DNA of 64,000 nucleotides from Pseudomonas fluorescens (GTDB taxonomy: Bacteria > Pseudomonadota > Gammaproteobacteria > Pseudomonadales > Pseudomonadaceae). Positions within the stretch are counted from its first letter, which is position 1. Each line of letters begins with the position of its first letter. The notes under the pieces were generated by a model, which saw nothing but the letters and a program-made list of their open reading frames with translations, did no database searches and was not told where the DNA came from. Where the stretch lies: NCBI RefSeq assembly GCF_902497625.1, contig NZ_CABVGX010000025.1, positions 20,722 to 84,721 on the forward strand. The letters run 5' to 3'. Below are positions 34,016 through 42,712 of the stretch, piece by piece. Position numbers and translations under genes: made by a program.

Positions 34016-35611
34016 TCAGCGGTTTTTCAAACGTTCGGCCAGGGAAGTTGCCAGTTGCGCGGTCAGCCCATAGACGGACAGTTGCGGGTTCGCGCCAATG
34101 CTGGTGGGGAATAGCGAGCCGTCGTGGATCGACAGATTGGCAATCTGATGATGGCGGCCGAGGCTGTCGGTCACTGCGTTTTTCGGATCTTCGCCCATGG
34201 CACAGCCGCCCATCACATGCGCACTGCCCAGGCGCGTGCGGTAGAGCTGCAGGCTCAAACCGTCGATCAGCGTTCGCGCCTCCCCAAGGGTTTTCACATA
34301 ACGCGCATCTGCATGCATCGGCATCACCGCTTTGGCGCCACCGGCAAACTGGATCTCGGCCATGCTGTGAAACGCCCGGCGCAGTCCGTCCCAGGTGTAG
34401 GGCGAAACTGTGTAGTCAAGGACCGGCGTGCCATCGCCGCGCAACTCAACGCTGCCGCCCGGGCTGTCCGGATGGAAGCCATCGCGCAACAGGGCGAGCA
34501 TGGCGTGGGTATTAGGCAGGTTGTGCATGTGGCGCGCGCTTTCGTCGCCAAAGCCACCCAGCAGAGTGCTCGCCAATGCCGGGTGCAGCGGCGGCACTTC
34601 CAGTTTGTAGGACATCTTGCCAGTGGTGCCGTCCTGCCACTGAAAATGGTCGGAATAGATTGATTGCGGCGCGCCGTAAAAGGGGTTGATCACCTCGTCG
34701 AACAGCGCGGCAGACATGTTGACCAGATGCAGGAACGTGCGCTTGCCCAGCCGCTGGTGCGGATCGGGCGCGTCGGAGCGCAGGAGCAGGGCGGGGCTGT
34801 TGATGCCGCCGCCAGCCAATACGTAATGCCGCGCCTTGACCGTGATGGTCTTGCCGGTGGGTTCGACGCAGCGTTGGTCCATGGCGACACAGCGCAACTC
34901 GCTGATGGTATCGCCGCTGAACAGGAGTTTTTCAGCGCGGGTCAGATACAGCAGCTCACCACCGTTTTCCAGGGTCGCCGGTATAGTCGTGACCAGCATC
35001 GATTGCTTGGCATTGGTCGGACAACCCATGCCGCAGTAACCGATATTCCAGCAACCGCGCACGTTGCGCGGGATGACGTGCCAGCTGTAACCGAGTTGCT
35101 CGCAGCCCCTGCGGATCACGTCGTTGTTGGCATTGGGCGGAACTTGCCACGGCGCGACACCGAGGCGCTGTTCCATGTGCTCGAACCAGGGGGCCATGTC
35201 GGCGGGAGAGTGGCCTTTTACATCATGCTCACTGGCCCAGTGTGCCAGCGTCGGGTCAGGCGTGCGAAAGCTTGATGTCCAGTTGATCAGTGTGGTGCCG
35301 CCGACGGCCCGCCCTTGCAGAATAGTGATCGCGCCGTCCTTGCTCATACGGCCGATGCCTTCCTGATAGAGGCTGGTGTAGGCCTGATCTTCGAGCATCT
35401 TGAAATCGCTGCTGGTTTTCAGCGGGCCTTCTTCGATCAGCAGCACCGTGTAGCCGGCGGCGCTGAGGATTTCCGCTGTCGTGCCCCCGCCCGCGCCGCT
35501 GCCGATGATCGCCACGTCGGCTTCCAGGGTCAGATTCTCCGTCAGGCGGGAGCCGTCGCGGGTTTTCCAGCCACGGGCCATGCCTTCGCGGAACGGATCG
35601 GGTACGGGCAT
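34016..35611 (-). CDS. GMC-family FAD oxidoreductase
   Basis: A 531-residue glucose-methanol-choline oxidoreductase. The FAD motif is DVAIIGSGAGGGTTAEILSAAGY; ILQGRAVGGTTLIN is the GMC signature; the C-terminal SAHVMGGCAMGEDPKNAVTD contains the conserved histidine of the active site. It follows a Tat-exported small protein gene (probable partner subunit) and an aldehyde dehydrogenase gene. The ORF reaches 62 codons further upstream through a REP; the MPVPDPF start is chosen. Substrate is unknown, but an alcohol oxidised in step with the aldehyde dehydrogenase is plausible. Confidence 0.88.
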   Translation of the reverse strand: MPVPDPFREGMARGWKTRDGSRLTENLTLEADVAIIGSGAGGGTTAEILSAAGYTVLLIEEGPLKTSSDFKMLEDQAYTSLYQEGIGRMSKDGAITILQGRAVGGTTLINWTSSFRTPDPTLAHWASEHDVKGHSPADMAPWFEHMEQRLGVAPWQVPPNANNDVIRRGCEQLGYSWHVIPRNVRGCWNIGYCGMGCPTNAKQSMLVTTIPATLENGGELLYLTRAEKLLFSGDTISELRCVAMDQRCVEPTGKTITVKARHYVLAGGGINSPALLLRSDAPDPHQRLGKRTFLHLVNMSAALFDEVINPFYGAPQSIYSDHFQWQDGTTGKMSYKLEVPPLHPALASTLLGGFGDESARHMHNLPNTHAMLALLRDGFHPDSPGGSVELRGDGTPVLDYTVSPYTWDGLRRAFHSMAEIQFAGGAKAVMPMHADARYVKTLGEARTLIDGLSLQLYRTRLGSAHVMGGCAMGEDPKNAVTDSLGRHHQIANLSIHDGSLFPTSIGANPQLSVYGLTAQLATSLAERLKNR

Positions 35612-35659
35612 GTTCTTGATCTCATAATGTTCTGAAGTTGAAGGTAAGGCGGCTGACGC

Positions 35660-35730
35660 CTTCACGGGCCAGCCACGCTCCCACAAGAACGACGCGAACC
35701 CCTGCGGGAGCCGGCTTGGTCGCGAAGGGC
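35660..35730. repeat. Degenerate REP pair
   Basis: Imperfect arms CGGGCCAGCCACGCTCCCAC and GCGGGAGCCGGCTTGGTCGC, between the Tat protein gene and the GMC gene, i.e. inside the probable operon. Confidence 0.55.
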
Positions 35731-35741
35731 GCGACTCGATC

Positions 35742-36287
35742 TCAAACGGTCGGCGGTCCCGGATACCCGCAATGCGCCCACGACTCCTTGCGGGCATACC
35801 ATGCCATCATCACCATTTGCAGCAACGAGCTATGCCCCATGCGCAGCAGACTTAACGAGCTGTTTTCCCAGCGCTGCAGAAAGTGCCGTATCTGATCGGC
35901 ACTGGCGTTTTCCCAGCTGCCCCAGATCCCGGTCAGCGGTCCGCGCGTGACAGCCATCCCCAGCACATCGAACAATTGCCGGGTCAGCTTGAGCATTTCC
36001 GGCGACAGGTGGTCGAGCCCGCTGTCCAGGTTCTTGAGGGTGCCGTCGACGGCCGCTGTCATGTTTGCTATGGCCACGGCACCGTCGAGCATCACCGGGA
36101 TCACTGCCCTTAAAAACAGCAGATCCCCCGTGCGTAATGTCGCAAAACCGTTGGCGGGGCTGCTTGAAGAACAGCCGCTCAGGCCCGCGCCCACTCCGGC
36201 AGTGGCCAGGAACGCGCTCGCGCCAATTCCGAATTTGAGCAAGCCGCGCCGTGACAGCGTGGGTGATTCAGACAGGTCTGGGCTCAT
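35742..36287 (-). CDS. Tat-signal protein, probable small subunit of the GMC enzyme
   Basis: A 181-residue protein with a twin-arginine signal, LSRRGLLKFGIGASAFLATA, and then GLSGCSSSS, which could be a lipobox. The rest is helical (LRTGDLLFLRAVIPVMLDGA, ALQ-type segments) and resembles the gluconate-2-dehydrogenase gamma-subunit fold, which helps export or mount a large GMC subunit. The GMC protein next to it has no signal of its own, which fits co-export, but this is inference. Stop to GMC start is about 130 bases, filled with a REP. Confidence 0.8.
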   Translation of the reverse strand: MSPDLSESPTLSRRGLLKFGIGASAFLATAGVGAGLSGCSSSSPANGFATLRTGDLLFLRAVIPVMLDGAVAIANMTAAVDGTLKNLDSGLDHLSPEMLKLTRQLFDVLGMAVTRGPLTGIWGSWENASADQIRHFLQRWENSSLSLLRMGHSSLLQMVMMAWYARKESWAHCGYPGPPTV

Positions 36288-36315
36288 TATTGTTATTACC
36301 CGCGTGCGACGGTTG

Positions 36316-37746
36316 TTAACGGATAAACAGCTTCTGAATCAGTTTCTGAATGGACTTGCCATACGGCGGGTAGATCAATCGCGCCGCATTGAAGCGCTGT
36401 TTGATCAGCACACCCTTGGCCTTGCTGAACGTCATAAATCCTTCGCGCCCGTGGTAATGGCCCATTCCCGAGGCGCCGATACCGCCAAACGGCATATCGT
36501 CCTGAGCGACATGCGACAAGGTGTCGTTGAGGCACACGCCGCCGGAATGGGTTTCATGCAACACGCGGTTTTGTTCGCGCTTGTCGTAGCCAAAGTAGTA
36601 CAGCGCCAGCGGCCGAGGTCGTTGATTGATGTAGGCGAACGCCTCGTCCAGATCCTTGTAGGGAACAATCGGCAGCAACGGCCCGAAGATTTCGTCCTGC
36701 ATCACCATCATGTCTTCAGTGACATTGAGCAGCAGGCTGTGACTCATGCGACGACCCTGACCCTGGTCGAACAACGGAATCAATAGCGCGCCTTTGCTGG
36801 TGGCATCGCTCACATATCCGTTCAGTCGAGCGAGTTGTCGGTCATTGATGATCGCGGTGTAGTCCGGGTTGTCTGCAAGTGTCGGATAAAACCCGCGGAC
36901 AGCCTGACGATACGCTTCGACAAAGGCGCCGACACGTTCATGCGGCACCAGGACATAGTCGGGCGCCACACAGGTTTGTCCGGCATTGAGGGTTTTGCCG
37001 AATGCGATGCGCTCGGCCGCGTCTTTGAGCGGTACGTCGCGGGAAACGATGGCTGGCGACTTGCCTCCCAGTTCAAGCGTCACCGGCGTCAGGTTCTCCG
37101 CAGCGGCGCGCATCACGTGTTTGCCGATGCTGGTGGCGCCGGTGAACAGCAAGTGATCGAAGCGCAGCCTGGAAAATGCCACGCCCATGTCAGCCTCGCC
37201 AAGCACCACGCAGACCAGGTCTTGCGGGAAAATCCGGCCGAGCAGCTCCTTGAGGAGCAAACCGGTGGCCGGTGTCGACTCACTGAGTTTGAGCATCACC
37301 CGATTGCCCGCCGAGAGCGCGCCCACCAACGGGCCGATGGCCAGATACAGCGGATAATTCCACGGCACGATCACCCCGACCACGCCCAGCGGTTGATAAA
37401 CCACCTTGGCCGCCGCCGGCTGGAAAGCCAGCCCGACCTTGCGCGGCGAGGCTTTCATCCAGCCTTTCAAGTGCTGACTGGCGTAATGAATGCCGTGCAG
37501 GCTGGGCATCAGTTCGGCGAGGAGGGTTTCGTCAGCGCTGCGATGACTGAAATCCTGGCTGATCGCGTCGATCAGGCGCTGACGCTCATTGCTCAATAGG
37601 TCGCGCAAGGCTTTCAGCCATTGCAGGCGCTGCGCGGCGGGCGGCATCGGGTTGGCAGCATAGGCCGCGCGCTGGGCGTTGAATTGTTGTTGAAGGTCGT
37701 CCAGTGGCTGCTGCAAACTTTGCAGGTAGGCAATTTCAGCAGGCAT
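36316..37746 (-). CDS. Aldehyde dehydrogenase, coniferyl-aldehyde type
   Basis: NAD(P)-dependent aldehyde dehydrogenase of 476 residues. The catalytic cysteine is in LNAGQTCVAPDYVLVP, the general-base glutamate in VTLELGGKSPAIV, and the cofactor loop in LFTGATSIGKHVMRAA. The C-terminal SHVAQDDMPFGGIGASGMG is typical. Its branch includes coniferyl aldehyde dehydrogenase (CalB) of Pseudomonas, although many members act on aliphatic aldehydes. It heads the run of three genes (aldehyde dehydrogenase, Tat protein, GMC enzyme) and is divergent from a TetR gene. Confidence 0.9.
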   Translation of the reverse strand: MPAEIAYLQSLQQPLDDLQQQFNAQRAAYAANPMPPAAQRLQWLKALRDLLSNERQRLIDAISQDFSHRSADETLLAELMPSLHGIHYASQHLKGWMKASPRKVGLAFQPAAAKVVYQPLGVVGVIVPWNYPLYLAIGPLVGALSAGNRVMLKLSESTPATGLLLKELLGRIFPQDLVCVVLGEADMGVAFSRLRFDHLLFTGATSIGKHVMRAAAENLTPVTLELGGKSPAIVSRDVPLKDAAERIAFGKTLNAGQTCVAPDYVLVPHERVGAFVEAYRQAVRGFYPTLADNPDYTAIINDRQLARLNGYVSDATSKGALLIPLFDQGQGRRMSHSLLLNVTEDMMVMQDEIFGPLLPIVPYKDLDEAFAYINQRPRPLALYYFGYDKREQNRVLHETHSGGVCLNDTLSHVAQDDMPFGGIGASGMGHYHGREGFMTFSKAKGVLIKQRFNAARLIYPPYGKSIQKLIQKLFIR

Positions 37747-37892
37747 CGTCAGCTCCGGATTTATTGTAATGATGAGCTTTTTAGAGTCAATGCTCTAGGA
37801 AGTCAAATACCCTGTTCGCATCCTGTGGTTTTATCCGTTCGTCGATAAGCCGTAAGATGCCCGTTATCGCACTCTGAATTAAAGCTCAAGCC

Positions 37893-38564
37893 ATGGCCCC
37901 TCGGATCAAAACCAGCGAGCGCATCGTGCAGAACAGCCTCGAGCTGTTCAATCAGCAGGGCGAGCGCAGTATCAGCACCAATCACATTGCCGCCCACATG
38001 GAGATCTCTCCGGGCAATCTGTATTACCACTTCCCTAACAAGCAGGCGATTATCGCCGTGCTGTTCAGTGAGTATGAGAGCCTCGTCGACAGTTTTTTGC
38101 GTCCGCCCCAGGGGCGCGCGGCAACGGTCGATGACAAGCGTTTTTATCTGCAGGAATTGTTGGCGGCCATGTGGCGCTATCGTTTTCTGCATCGCGACCT
38201 CGAACACCTGCTGGACAGTGACCCCGATCTCGCGGCGCGTTATCGGCGCTTCTCACAGCGCTGTCTCATCCATGGCACCCACATTTACGCAGGCTTCGTC
38301 GACGCCGGCATTCTGCGCATGGACAAGGTCCAGATCGAATCGCTGACCCTGAATGCGTGGATTATTCTGACGTCCTGGGTACGTTTTCTATGCACAACGC
38401 GGGAAAATTCCAGCCATTTGAGCGAACAGGCGATTAAACGCGGCGTGTATCAAGTGCTGGTGCTGGAGGCCGGATTTGTCACTGATCAGTCGCGCGCCGC
38501 GGTCAACGCATTGTTCGAAGAGTTTTACGTGCCGCTGGCCCAGGCGCTCGAGGAAGTGCAGTAG
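37893..38564 (+). CDS. TetR-family regulator
   Basis: 223 residues; helix-turn-helix at about 5-50 (RIVQNSLELFNQQGERSIST then HIAAHMEISPGNLYYHFPNK). The C-terminal ligand domain is not similar to a regulator I can name. Divergent from the aldehyde dehydrogenase operon, 146 bases between starts, so probably its repressor. The sulfurtransferase gene follows after 33 bases. Confidence 0.9.
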   Translation: MAPRIKTSERIVQNSLELFNQQGERSISTNHIAAHMEISPGNLYYHFPNKQAIIAVLFSEYESLVDSFLRPPQGRAATVDDKRFYLQELLAAMWRYRFLHRDLEHLLDSDPDLAARYRRFSQRCLIHGTHIYAGFVDAGILRMDKVQIESLTLNAWIILTSWVRFLCTTRENSSHLSEQAIKRGVYQVLVLEAGFVTDQSRAAVNALFEEFYVPLAQALEEVQ

Positions 38565-38597
38565 GATCCAGCATCATCGCCATCACAGGAGCCCGTT

Positions 38598-39452
38598 ATG
38601 CCCATTGCGCAACTGATCAGCCCACAAGCACTTGACCAGAAAAAAGAGCAGCCAGGGCGGGTGATTCTGGACTGTCGTTTTGCCCTTGAAGACCCGGTCT
38701 ACGGTCAGCGCAGTTATGCCGAAGGTCACATCGCCGGGTCCAGCTTCGCCGATCTTGAACGTGATTTGAGCGGTGAAGTGGTCAAAGGAGTTACCGGGCG
38801 GCACCCGTTGCCGCAAGCGCAGGACCTGATCGAGCGACTGCAAGCCTGGGGTGTGAATGCCGACAGCGAAGTGATTCTATACGACGACGGACCAGGTGCT
38901 TACGCGGCACGGGCCTGGTGGCTGCTGGCGTGGCTGGGCAAGCGCGACGGCGTGTTCATTCTCGATGGCGGTATCAAGGCCTGGCATGCCGCCGGATTGC
39001 CACTGAGCCTTGATGCGCCGTCGATCATCCGCGGCACCTTCACCGGCACGCCTGATGATTCGTTGGTGCTCGATGCCGAGCAGCTGCAACAGCGACTTGG
39101 CCAGCCAGCGCTGACCTTGCTCGACGCCCGGACCTTGCCGCGCTTTAAAGGCGAGGTGGAGCCAATCGACCCGGTGGCTGGGCACATTCCCGGTGCGCAG
39201 TGTGCCGCGTTTACCGACAACCTTGGCAGTGACGGTCGATTTTTGCCCGCCGATCAGCTCAAGCAGCGCTTCGCTGAAAAGCTCGCTGATCGTTCACCGG
39301 AGCACCTGGTGGCGTATTGCGGCTCCGGGGTCACCGCTTGCCATAACCTCTTTGCTTTGTGCCTGGCGGGTTATCCGCTCGGTGCTTTGTACGCCGGGTC
39401 GTGGAGCGAGTGGATCAACGAGCCGGCGCGGGGCATCGCGGTTGGCGAATAG
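38598..39452 (+). CDS. Sulfurtransferase, mercaptopyruvate (SseA) type
   Basis: A 284-residue enzyme of two rhodanese domains: an inactive N-terminal one (VILDCRFALEDPVYGQRSYA) and a C-terminal one with the catalytic cysteine in YCGSGVTACHN at about 237-247. The CGSGVT loop is that of 3-mercaptopyruvate sulfurtransferases, whereas thiosulfate enzymes have other residues. It would pass sulfane sulfur to thiols or cyanide. Co-directional with the TetR gene. Confidence 0.9.
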   Translation: MPIAQLISPQALDQKKEQPGRVILDCRFALEDPVYGQRSYAEGHIAGSSFADLERDLSGEVVKGVTGRHPLPQAQDLIERLQAWGVNADSEVILYDDGPGAYAARAWWLLAWLGKRDGVFILDGGIKAWHAAGLPLSLDAPSIIRGTFTGTPDDSLVLDAEQLQQRLGQPALTLLDARTLPRFKGEVEPIDPVAGHIPGAQCAAFTDNLGSDGRFLPADQLKQRFAEKLADRSPEHLVAYCGSGVTACHNLFALCLAGYPLGALYAGSWSEWINEPARGIAVGE

Positions 39453-39462
39453 TCGCTATACC

Positions 39463-39541
39463 CTGTGGGAGCAGGCTTGCTCGCGAAAACGGTCCGTCAA
39501 TGGCACAGGTGTCTTCTGGCCTGACTCATCGCGAGCAAGCT
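39463..39541. repeat. Partly decayed REPIN
   Basis: CCTGTGGGAGCAGGCTTGCTCGCGAA on the left, and ATCGCGAGCAAGCTTTCATA on the right; the right arm has lost its outer half. Lies between convergent genes. Confidence 0.75.
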
Positions 39542-39554
39542 TTCATAGCGGTGT

Positions 39555-40550
39555 TCATTGTTCAAGGCTGGCCAGCCACTGTGGAATACGTCGTTCCAGG
39601 TAGTAATCCGGGCGTCGCAGCGTGCCATCGACAAATCCGACATGGCCACCCTTAGGCTGCAACTCGAATTGCGTGGTGGTAGACAGCTCTTCAGCGATCG
39701 GCAGGCTGTGGGGGAAGACGAAAGGGTCGTCCGCTGCCTGAATGATCAATGTCGGCGTACGAATCTCACCCAGAAAGTAGCGGCTTGAGGCGCGGCGGTA
39801 GTAGTCGTGCGCATCGGTAAATCCATGCAGCGGCGCGGTAACCCGGCCATCGAAATCCCAGAAGGTGCGCAGGTTCTCCAGTGAGCCAAGTGCGGCCAGC
39901 TCCGCCAGGCCGTCCTCGCGTCCATCGTGCTGAAACTGGCGTTGCTTGTTTTTGATGTAGCCGACCATCTCACGCATGAAGTGCGCCTGATAGACCCTGG
40001 AAAAACCTTGGCCGATGCGATCGGCGCATTGGTCCAGCCGAAAAGGTACCGACACCGCAACTGCCCCCGTGATGCCGCTTTGTCGACCTGTCTCGCCCAG
40101 ATGCTTGAGCAAAATATTGCCGCCCAGCGAGTAGCCGACTGCGTACAGCGGTGCGAGCGGCCGCTTCGCCCGCACGTGTGCGATGACCTCGGCGAGGTCC
40201 TCGCTGGCGCCGGAGTGATAGCTGCGCGACAGCAGATTCGGCTCGCCGGAACAGCCACGCCAGTTCAGCGCGACACTGGCCCAGCCTTGAGCCCCCAGCA
40301 CTTTTTGCAGGCCGGCTACGTAAGGCGAATTGGACGATCCGGTAAGGCCGTGCAACACCAGCACCAATGGCGCATCGACGCTATGCGGGCCGTGCCAGTC
40401 GAGGTCGAGGAAGTCGCCGTCTTCAAGCCACAGGCGTTCACGTTCGCGGTCTATGTGTGTGGTTTTACGCCAGAGCGGTCCCCACAAGGTCTGCAAGTGC
40501 GGGTTGCCGAGGCCGAAGGCGGGGGTGAAGCGTTCTGCGGGATGGGACAC
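39555..40550 (-). CDS. Alpha/beta hydrolase, YheT family
   Basis: A 331-residue serine hydrolase. The N-terminal FGLGNPHLQTLWGPLWR motif defines the YheT/EMB8-type family. LVLHGLTGSSNSPYVAGLQ is the oxyanion region, AVGYSLGGNILLKHLGE contains the catalytic serine, and GGHVGFVDG the histidine. Substrate unknown; some relatives are medium-chain esterases. rsmD lies upstream in the same direction, 57 bases away. Confidence 0.9.
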   Translation of the reverse strand: MSHPAERFTPAFGLGNPHLQTLWGPLWRKTTHIDRERERLWLEDGDFLDLDWHGPHSVDAPLVLVLHGLTGSSNSPYVAGLQKVLGAQGWASVALNWRGCSGEPNLLSRSYHSGASEDLAEVIAHVRAKRPLAPLYAVGYSLGGNILLKHLGETGRQSGITGAVAVSVPFRLDQCADRIGQGFSRVYQAHFMREMVGYIKNKQRQFQHDGREDGLAELAALGSLENLRTFWDFDGRVTAPLHGFTDAHDYYRRASSRYFLGEIRTPTLIIQAADDPFVFPHSLPIAEELSTTTQFELQPKGGHVGFVDGTLRRPDYYLERRIPQWLASLEQ

Positions 40551-40607
40551 GAGGGTTCTCGATGCAGCGGTGCATCATCGCTGACGCACCTTGTTCGGGT
40601 CGGTCGA

Positions 40608-41222
40608 TTAACCGACGATCTCTACTGTACGTTGCCATAAAGAATAGTAGACCCGCCCGGATTTTTGCTCGCGATGCAGGCGCCAGTTGGCCGGCAGGCC
40701 GAGGGTCGAGGGCGCGGTTTCACTTTCGGTGTACACCCACGCCTCGTCTGCCAGCCACTGACGCTCTTCCAGCAGCGTGCAAACGATCGGCAACAGGTTC
40801 TGATTGAAAGGTGGGTCGAGGAACACCAGATCGTAGGCGACTGCGGCCTGGGTTTCCAGATAACGCAACGCATCGGCGGTCTGCACCTGCCCGGTTGTGC
40901 AGCGCAACGTGCCCAAATGCTCCTTGAGGCTCGACACCGCAATGTTGCTCGCGTCCAGCGCCTGCCCCATGGCCGCGCCGCGCGACAAGGCTTCGAGAAA
41001 CAGCGCGCCGCTGCCGGCGAACGGATCGAGCACCCTGGCCCCGGTAACATAGGGCGCAAGCCAGTTGAACAGGGTCTCACGTACCCGGTCCGGGGTCGGT
41101 CGCAAGCCCGGTGCGTCGGGAAAGCTCAGCTTGCGGCTGCGCCATTCGCCGCCAATGATGCGCAGTTGATTTACACCGTTGTGCACGTTGTGGACAGGCT
41201 TTTTAGGACGAGAGGTGGCCAT
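40608..41222 (-). CDS. rsmD: 16S rRNA m2G966 methyltransferase RsmD
   Basis: RsmD methylates N2 of G966 of 16S rRNA during 30S assembly. 204 residues: LRIIGGEWRSRKLSFPDAPGLRPTPDRVRETLFNWL at the N-terminus, the AdoMet motif VLDPFAGSGALFLEALSRGA, and the catalytic DLVFLDPPFNQNL. Its start overlaps by one base the stop of the M16 peptidase gene, so the peptidase pair and rsmD form one operon. Confidence 0.96.
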   Translation of the reverse strand: MATSRPKKPVHNVHNGVNQLRIIGGEWRSRKLSFPDAPGLRPTPDRVRETLFNWLAPYVTGARVLDPFAGSGALFLEALSRGAAMGQALDASNIAVSSLKEHLGTLRCTTGQVQTADALRYLETQAAVAYDLVFLDPPFNQNLLPIVCTLLEERQWLADEAWVYTESETAPSTLGLPANWRLHREQKSGRVYYSLWQRTVEIVG

Positions 41223-42712
41223 TAATGCTCCGGAACCCCGAGCGGTTGCTCGGCAGGTTTATCAGATGGGGCCGGTAACGGCTTTTGCGGTACGGTCGGG
41301 CCAACGCTGACGACTACCATTTTGTCCGTGCTCAAATGTTTGTTCAGCGCTGTTCTGACCTGTTCGACGCTCAGGCGCTGGGACTCTTGCATGAAGTCTT
41401 CAAGATAGCTCAGCGGCAGGTCGTAGAAGCCCATGGCGCCGAGCTGCCCGACGATATCGGCGTTGCTGGCCGTGGACAGCGGGAAGCTGCCGGCCAGTTC
41501 ACGCTTGGCGTCTTCGAGTTCTTTTTCGGTGGGACCGGTCTTCAGGTAATCGGCGAGCACATCCTGCACCAGCTTCAGCGTACCTTCGCTCATTTCCGCG
41601 CGGGTTTGCAGGTTGATCAGGAACGGACCGCGCGCCTGCATCGGGGTGAAGCCCGAATACACGCCGTAAGCCAGGCCACGCTTCTCGCGTACTTCGCTCA
41701 TCAAGCGCGTCCCGAAACCACCACCACCGAGAATCTGATTGCCCATGGACAGTGCCGCGTAATCCGGATCATCGCGATCGATCCCCAGTTGCGCGAGCAT
41801 CAGGTTGGTCTGCTTCGACGGGAATTCGATGTGACCGATGCTGGCCGCTGGCTCGGTCGGTTGCGCCAGTTTCGGCAATGCTGGCCCCTTGGGCAATGCA
41901 GAGGAAACCTGAGCGGCGATCGCCTCGGCTTCGCTGCGCGACAAATCGCCCACCAAGGCGATCACCACGTTGCCGGCGGCGTAGGCTTTCGCATGGAAGG
42001 CCTGCAGCTGCGCCAGTGTAATCGGTGGAATGCTTTTCGCCGTGCCGTCGCTGGTATGGGCGTAAGGGTGATCGCCGTACAAGCGGTTCATCAGCTCAAT
42101 GCTGGCCAGCTTGCCGGGGTTCTGTTTCTGGTACTCGAAGCCCGCGAGCATCTGATTCTTGATACGCGCGAAGGAGTCGGCGGGGAAGGTCGGTTTGCCA
42201 ATTACTTCCGAGAACAGTTTCAGTGCGGGTTCGCGTTTGTCCGTTGCGCTCAGGCTTCGCAACGAGGCCAGCGCCATGTCTTTGAACGCGCCATTGCCAA
42301 AGTCCGCGCCGAGACCTTCGAAGCCCTGAGCGATGGCACCGACGTCTTTGCCGGCGACACCTTCATTGAGCATGGCGTTGGTCAATACGGCGAGGCCGGG
42401 GGCATCGCCGTCCTGGCTGCTGCCGGCGGAAAAAATCAGGCGCATGTCGAACATTGGCAGTTCGCGGGCTTCGACGAACATCACCTTGGCGCCTTCGGCG
42501 GTGTTCCAGGTCTGCACGTCCAGCGACCGATGGCTAGGCGCCTTTCCATTGAGTTCGGCGAGCGATTGCAGTTTCTGGCTGGCCTTGGCCTTATCCAGCG
42601 CTTCGCTGGCATTCGACTCGTCGGTCTTCGAGAAATAGAAAACGGCAGAGCCGATCAGTGCGACGACAACGAGGCCGATCAGCGCCAGGCGCGGTGTTTT
42701 ACGCTCACTCAT
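41222..42712 (-). CDS. M16-family protein, non-catalytic partner subunit
   Basis: A 496-residue protein with an N-terminal membrane anchor (LALIGLVVVALIGSAVFYF) and two M16 domains. The zinc motif HxxEH is missing: the place reads LAVLTNAMLNEGV. The second domain keeps the Arg-Tyr pair (SEVREKRGLAYGVYSGF). This is the pattern of the inactive chain in heterodimeric M16 peptidases, with the active chain encoded just upstream (8-base overlap ATGAGTGA). The ATG at 42712 is preferred to one 8 codons earlier because it is the coupled start. Confidence 0.9.
   Translation of the reverse strand: MSERKTPRLALIGLVVVALIGSAVFYFSKTDESNASEALDKAKASQKLQSLAELNGKAPSHRSLDVQTWNTAEGAKVMFVEARELPMFDMRLIFSAGSSQDGDAPGLAVLTNAMLNEGVAGKDVGAIAQGFEGLGADFGNGAFKDMALASLRSLSATDKREPALKLFSEVIGKPTFPADSFARIKNQMLAGFEYQKQNPGKLASIELMNRLYGDHPYAHTSDGTAKSIPPITLAQLQAFHAKAYAAGNVVIALVGDLSRSEAEAIAAQVSSALPKGPALPKLAQPTEPAASIGHIEFPSKQTNLMLAQLGIDRDDPDYAALSMGNQILGGGGFGTRLMSEVREKRGLAYGVYSGFTPMQARGPFLINLQTRAEMSEGTLKLVQDVLADYLKTGPTEKELEDAKRELAGSFPLSTASNADIVGQLGAMGFYDLPLSYLEDFMQESQRLSVEQVRTALNKHLSTDKMVVVSVGPTVPQKPLPAPSDKPAEQPLGVPEH

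Noticed and set aside
35612..35797. 62-codon extension of the GMC enzyme
   Set aside because: It overlaps the Tat protein gene and a degenerate REP; not conserved-looking.
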